Part shown: piece by piece, positions 61,627 through 64,000 of the stretch
Numbering within the stretch: the first letter of the stretch is position 1
Layout of the letters: each line of letters begins with the position of its first letter
Source of the DNA: Streptomyces typhae
GTDB lineage: Bacteria; Actinomycetota; Actinomycetes; Streptomycetales; Streptomycetaceae
Assembly (NCBI RefSeq): GCF_009755605.1
Contig: NZ_WPNZ01000027.1
Location: 62,001-126,000 of the forward strand
Direction of reading: 5' to 3'
DNA: 64,000 nt
Notes under the pieces: generated by a model
Databases searched by the model: none
What the model saw: only the letters and a program-made list of their open reading frames with translations
What the model was told of the DNA's origin: nothing
Translations under genes and position numbers: made by a program

Positions 61627-61675
61627 ATTCAATCAAGGTCATGACATGTACCTGGCCCAAATGGCACGCTTCCCC
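61627..61675 (+). promoter_or_regulatory. Shared upstream motif of the M4 protease genes (copy 2)
   Basis: This matches the block before copy 1: GCCAAC with 15 bases to TGACATGT, then CCTG, AATGGCAC and CTTCCCC. It is about 85-130 bases before the second M4 start. A GGCCAAC direct repeat flanks it on the left (about 61603 and 61620). Confidence 0.55.
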
Positions 61676-61758
61676 CGCACGGCACACGAGTACCGCACAG
61701 CACTTCTGGCCCGGGTGGTCCCCCATGCCACCCGGGCTCCCCCATACAAGGAGCTTGC

Positions 61759-63408
61759 GTGACCCCCCACATATCGAGGAAGCGTTCCACCCTGGCCATC
61801 GCGACCGCCGTCGCCGCGGGCGCGCTGCTGACCGCCGGACTGACCACCGGCGCCTCGGCGCGGCAGGACACCAGCAACGCCACCACGGCCGCCGAGGCCC
61901 CGGCCGCCGCCCCGATGACGCTCTCCGCGTCCGTCCGCTCCGGCCTCCTGCGGGACGCCGAGGCGAGGACGGCCGCCACCGCCGGGAAGATCGGCCTCGG
62001 CGCCAAGGAGAAGCTCGTCGTCAAGGACGTCGTCAAGGACCGTGACGGCACCACGCACACCCGCTACGAGCGCACCTACGACGGGCTGCCCGTCCTCGGC
62101 GGCGACCTCGTCGTCCACACCGCGAAGAGCGGCGCGGTCGAGGGGGTCAGCAAGGCCACCAAGGCGTCCGTGCGGGTCGCGTCGACGGACGCGAAGCTCG
62201 CGCCGAAGACGGTGGCGAAGGCCGCCGAGTCCACCGCGGCCAGAAGCGGCGAGACCGAGAAGGCCGACGCGAACGCCCCCCGCAAGGTGATCTGGGCGGC
62301 CACCGGCAAGCCCGTGCTCGCCTTCGAGACGGTCGTCACCGGTGTGCAGAAGGACGGCACGCCGAGCGAGCTGCACGTCGTCACGGACGCGGCCTCCGGC
62401 AAGAAGCTCTTCCAGTACCAGGCCGTCGAGAACGGCAAGGGCCACAGCCAGTACAGCGGCGACGTCACGGTCGGCTCCACCAAGAGCGGCAGCACCTACC
62501 AGCTGACCGACGGCGGGCGCGGCAAGCACAAGACGTACGACCTGGCCCACGGCTCCAGCGGCGGCAAGCTGTACACGGACGCCGACGACGTCTGGGGCAC
62601 CGGCAAGCCGGCCGACACCCAGACCGCGGCCGTCGACGCCGCCTACGGTGCCGGGCTGACCTGGGACTACTACAAGAACGTGCACGGCCGCAGCGGCATC
62701 AAGGGCGACGGCAAGGGCGCCACGTCCCGCGTGCACTACGGCAACAACTACGTCAACGCGTTCTGGCAGGACTCCTGCTTCTGCATGACGTACGGCGACG
62801 GCGAGGGCAACGCCAAGCCGCTCACGTCCATCGACGTGGCCGCGCACGAGATGACCCACGGCGTCACCTCGGCCACCGGCAACATGGAGTACAGCGGCGA
62901 GTCCGGCGGCCTGAACGAGGCCACCAGCGACATCTTCGCCGCCGCCGTCGAGTTCAGGGCGAACAACGCCAAGGACAAGGGCGACTACCTCATCGGCGAG
63001 AAGATCGACATCAACGGTGACGGCTCCCCGCTGCGGTACATGGACAAGCCCTCCAAGGACGGCTCGTCCCTGGACTACTGGGACGCGAACGCCGGCAACG
63101 TCGACGTGCACTACTCCTCCGGCATCGCCAACCACTTCTTCTACCTGCTGTCCGAGGGCAGCGGAAAGAAGACGGTCAACGGCGTGACGTACGACAGCCC
63201 GACCAAGGACGGCTCCAAGGTCGAGGGCATCGGCCGCGACAAGGCCGAGAAGATCTGGTTCAAGGCCCTGTCGACGTACTTCACCTCGACGACGAACTAC
63301 GCGCAGGCGCGCAAGGACACCGTGAAGGCCGCGGGCGACCTGTACGGCGCGACCTCCAAGGAGGCGAAGGGCGTCGCCGCCGCCTGGAAGGGCGTGAACG
63401 TCAAGTGA
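61759..63408 (+). CDS. Secreted M4 family metalloprotease (thermolysin-like), copy 2
   Basis: This 549-aa paralogue of the preceding gene has the same layout: signal peptide (SRKRSTLAIATAVAAGALLT), FTP/PepSY pro-region, and a catalytic domain with HEMTH (H363, E364, H367) and ligand Glu in GLNEATSDIF. Both paralogues have an unusual cysteine pair in DSCFCMTYGDG near the active site. GTG 61759 follows AAGGAG with ideal spacing. Long stretches match copy 1 at the DNA level, so it is a tandem duplication. It has its own promoter-like block. Confidence 0.95.
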   Translation: MTPHISRKRSTLAIATAVAAGALLTAGLTTGASARQDTSNATTAAEAPAAAPMTLSASVRSGLLRDAEARTAATAGKIGLGAKEKLVVKDVVKDRDGTTHTRYERTYDGLPVLGGDLVVHTAKSGAVEGVSKATKASVRVASTDAKLAPKTVAKAAESTAARSGETEKADANAPRKVIWAATGKPVLAFETVVTGVQKDGTPSELHVVTDAASGKKLFQYQAVENGKGHSQYSGDVTVGSTKSGSTYQLTDGGRGKHKTYDLAHGSSGGKLYTDADDVWGTGKPADTQTAAVDAAYGAGLTWDYYKNVHGRSGIKGDGKGATSRVHYGNNYVNAFWQDSCFCMTYGDGEGNAKPLTSIDVAAHEMTHGVTSATGNMEYSGESGGLNEATSDIFAAAVEFRANNAKDKGDYLIGEKIDINGDGSPLRYMDKPSKDGSSLDYWDANAGNVDVHYSSGIANHFFYLLSEGSGKKTVNGVTYDSPTKDGSKVEGIGRDKAEKIWFKALSTYFTSTTNYAQARKDTVKAAGDLYGATSKEAKGVAAAWKGVNVK

Positions 63409-63431
63409 CGGCCCTGCCGGGCCAGTAGAGC

Positions 63432-63474
63432 CGGGCGGCATCCGGGGTGTCCACGACCCCCCGGATGCCGCCCG
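63432..63474. terminator. Perfect 16-bp hairpin between M4 and phosphorylase genes
   Basis: CGGGCGGCATCCGGGG and CCCCGGATGCCGCCCG pair exactly over 16 bp with an 11-base loop. It lies between convergent genes and should stop transcription both ways. Confidence 0.85.
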
Positions 63475-63525
63475 TTCCACGTCCGCGCGAATCCACGGGC
63501 ACCAGCGCCGAAGCCGTGCCCCCGG

Positions 63526-64000
63526 CTAGCGCATCAGCACCCCCGCGTCCTCACCCGTCGCCTCCGAGGGCACCGCGACGAGGCCCAGTTCGGCGCCGTC
63601 GGCGAGCAGCCGGTGGGCGGGCAGGACACGCACGGTGTAGCCGAAGGGGCCGGTGCGGTCCAGGCCGAGCGGCCCCTCGTACACGTAGCGCACCGGCTGC
63701 CCGTGCGCCTCGCCGTCCCGCTCGGGTCCCGATGTCGGCTTCAGGGGCACGGGGACGGCGTCCGTGATGTGGTCCTCCGGGTCGACCCGGCCCGCGACGG
63801 CCTGCACCTCGACGTCGTCGGGCGTCAGGTCGCCGAGCTGCACGCGCACCCGCAGCGCGAGCGTCGTGCCCAGCTCGGCGGTGGCGCCGGCGGCGGAGGC
63901 CTCCACGTGGTCGACGGCGACGCCCGGCCAGGCCGCGCGGACCCGGGACTTCCAGGCGGCGAGCGCGGTGGCGGCGTCGGGCGCGAGCACGCGGTGGGCG
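63526..64000 (-). CDS. glgP: Alpha-glucan phosphorylase, C-terminal end (5' part beyond window)
   Basis: The last 157 residues are visible and the frame is open at the right edge. The sequence (AWKSRVRAAWPGVAVDHVEAS, LTPDDVEVQAVAGRVD, then YVYEGPLGLDRTGPFGYTVRVLPAHRLLADGAELGLVAVPSEA) matches the C-terminal beta-domain of the DUF3417-containing alpha-glucan phosphorylases of actinobacteria, which release glucose 1-phosphate from glycogen or maltodextrins. GlgX, encoded 11 kb away, would supply debranched chains. The catalytic PLP region lies outside the window, so the gene symbol rests on the C-terminal match only. Confidence 0.75.
   Translation of the reverse strand, partial: AHRVLAPDAATALAAWKSRVRAAWPGVAVDHVEASAAGATAELGTTLALRVRVQLGDLTPDDVEVQAVAGRVDPEDHITDAVPVPLKPTSGPERDGEAHGQPVRYVYEGPLGLDRTGPFGYTVRVLPAHRLLADGAELGLVAVPSEATGEDAGVLMR

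Overview
The window is a stretch of high-GC actinobacterial chromosome that looks like Streptomyces. Coding regions have strong G/C third positions, GTG and TTG starts are common, and Shine-Dalgarno sites are GGAGG-like. Landmark families include WhiJ/DUF397 regulators, SseB paralogues, actinobacterial lipoproteins, SGPC-like and M4 secreted proteases, and short Streptomyces intergenic repeats. Most of it reads as core or near-core chromosome, with two small accessory patches.

Layout. 1-12.1 kb: ligA (3' end cut by the window edge), a MetE-domain methionine synthase coupled to a short-chain dehydrogenase, a LOG-type phosphoribohydrolase, DUF427, a GlxA-type regulator divergent from an MDR oxidoreductase, a WhiJ-type locus (RsbW-like ATPase, two DUF397 proteins, XRE regulator), an AAA ATPase interrupted by in-frame amber codons, and mnmA. 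12.1-22.2 kb: an exported amidase, a cysteine desulfurase in an operon with DUF4190 and an unlisted 50-aa membrane protein, TetR, an alpha/beta hydrolase, a WYL regulator, a LysR/cysteine dioxygenase/YeiH module, a thioesterase and a TRIC channel. 22.5-29 kb: a complete Dpp/Opp-type peptide ABC importer. 29.3-32.3 kb: two SseB paralogues around a 15-bp minisatellite, and a P-loop kinase. 32.4-37.1 kb: a tandem glycine riboswitch followed by gcvT, gcvH, glyA and sdaA.

Accessory patches. A 2.4-kb insert (about 37.13-39.54 kb) lies between two 59-bp copies of the sdaA 3' end, which is the signature of site-specific integration. It carries a Uma2 gene, gene remnants and a tRNA-Thr 3' fragment, but no recognisable integrase. 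A second patch (40.6-42.6 kb) has a leaderless GH25 lysozyme, an endonuclease VII-like HNH protein and an ABC ATPase scrap.

42.6-64 kb is largely envelope and secretion: EF-hand protein, beta-propeller lipoprotein, polysaccharide deacetylase-like lipoprotein, RsbW-like kinase, enoyl-CoA hydratase, two L,D-transpeptidase lipoproteins, GlgX, LysR, a chymotrypsin-like protease with a chitin-binding module, a heterodimeric ABC exporter, two tandem M4 metalloproteases sharing an upstream motif, and the 3' end of an alpha-glucan phosphorylase.

Functional themes: one-carbon and serine/glycine catabolism under glycine control; cysteine oxidation with probable sulfite or sulfonate export; peptide uptake matched by secreted proteases; wall remodelling; and glycogen turnover (GlgX, GlgP).
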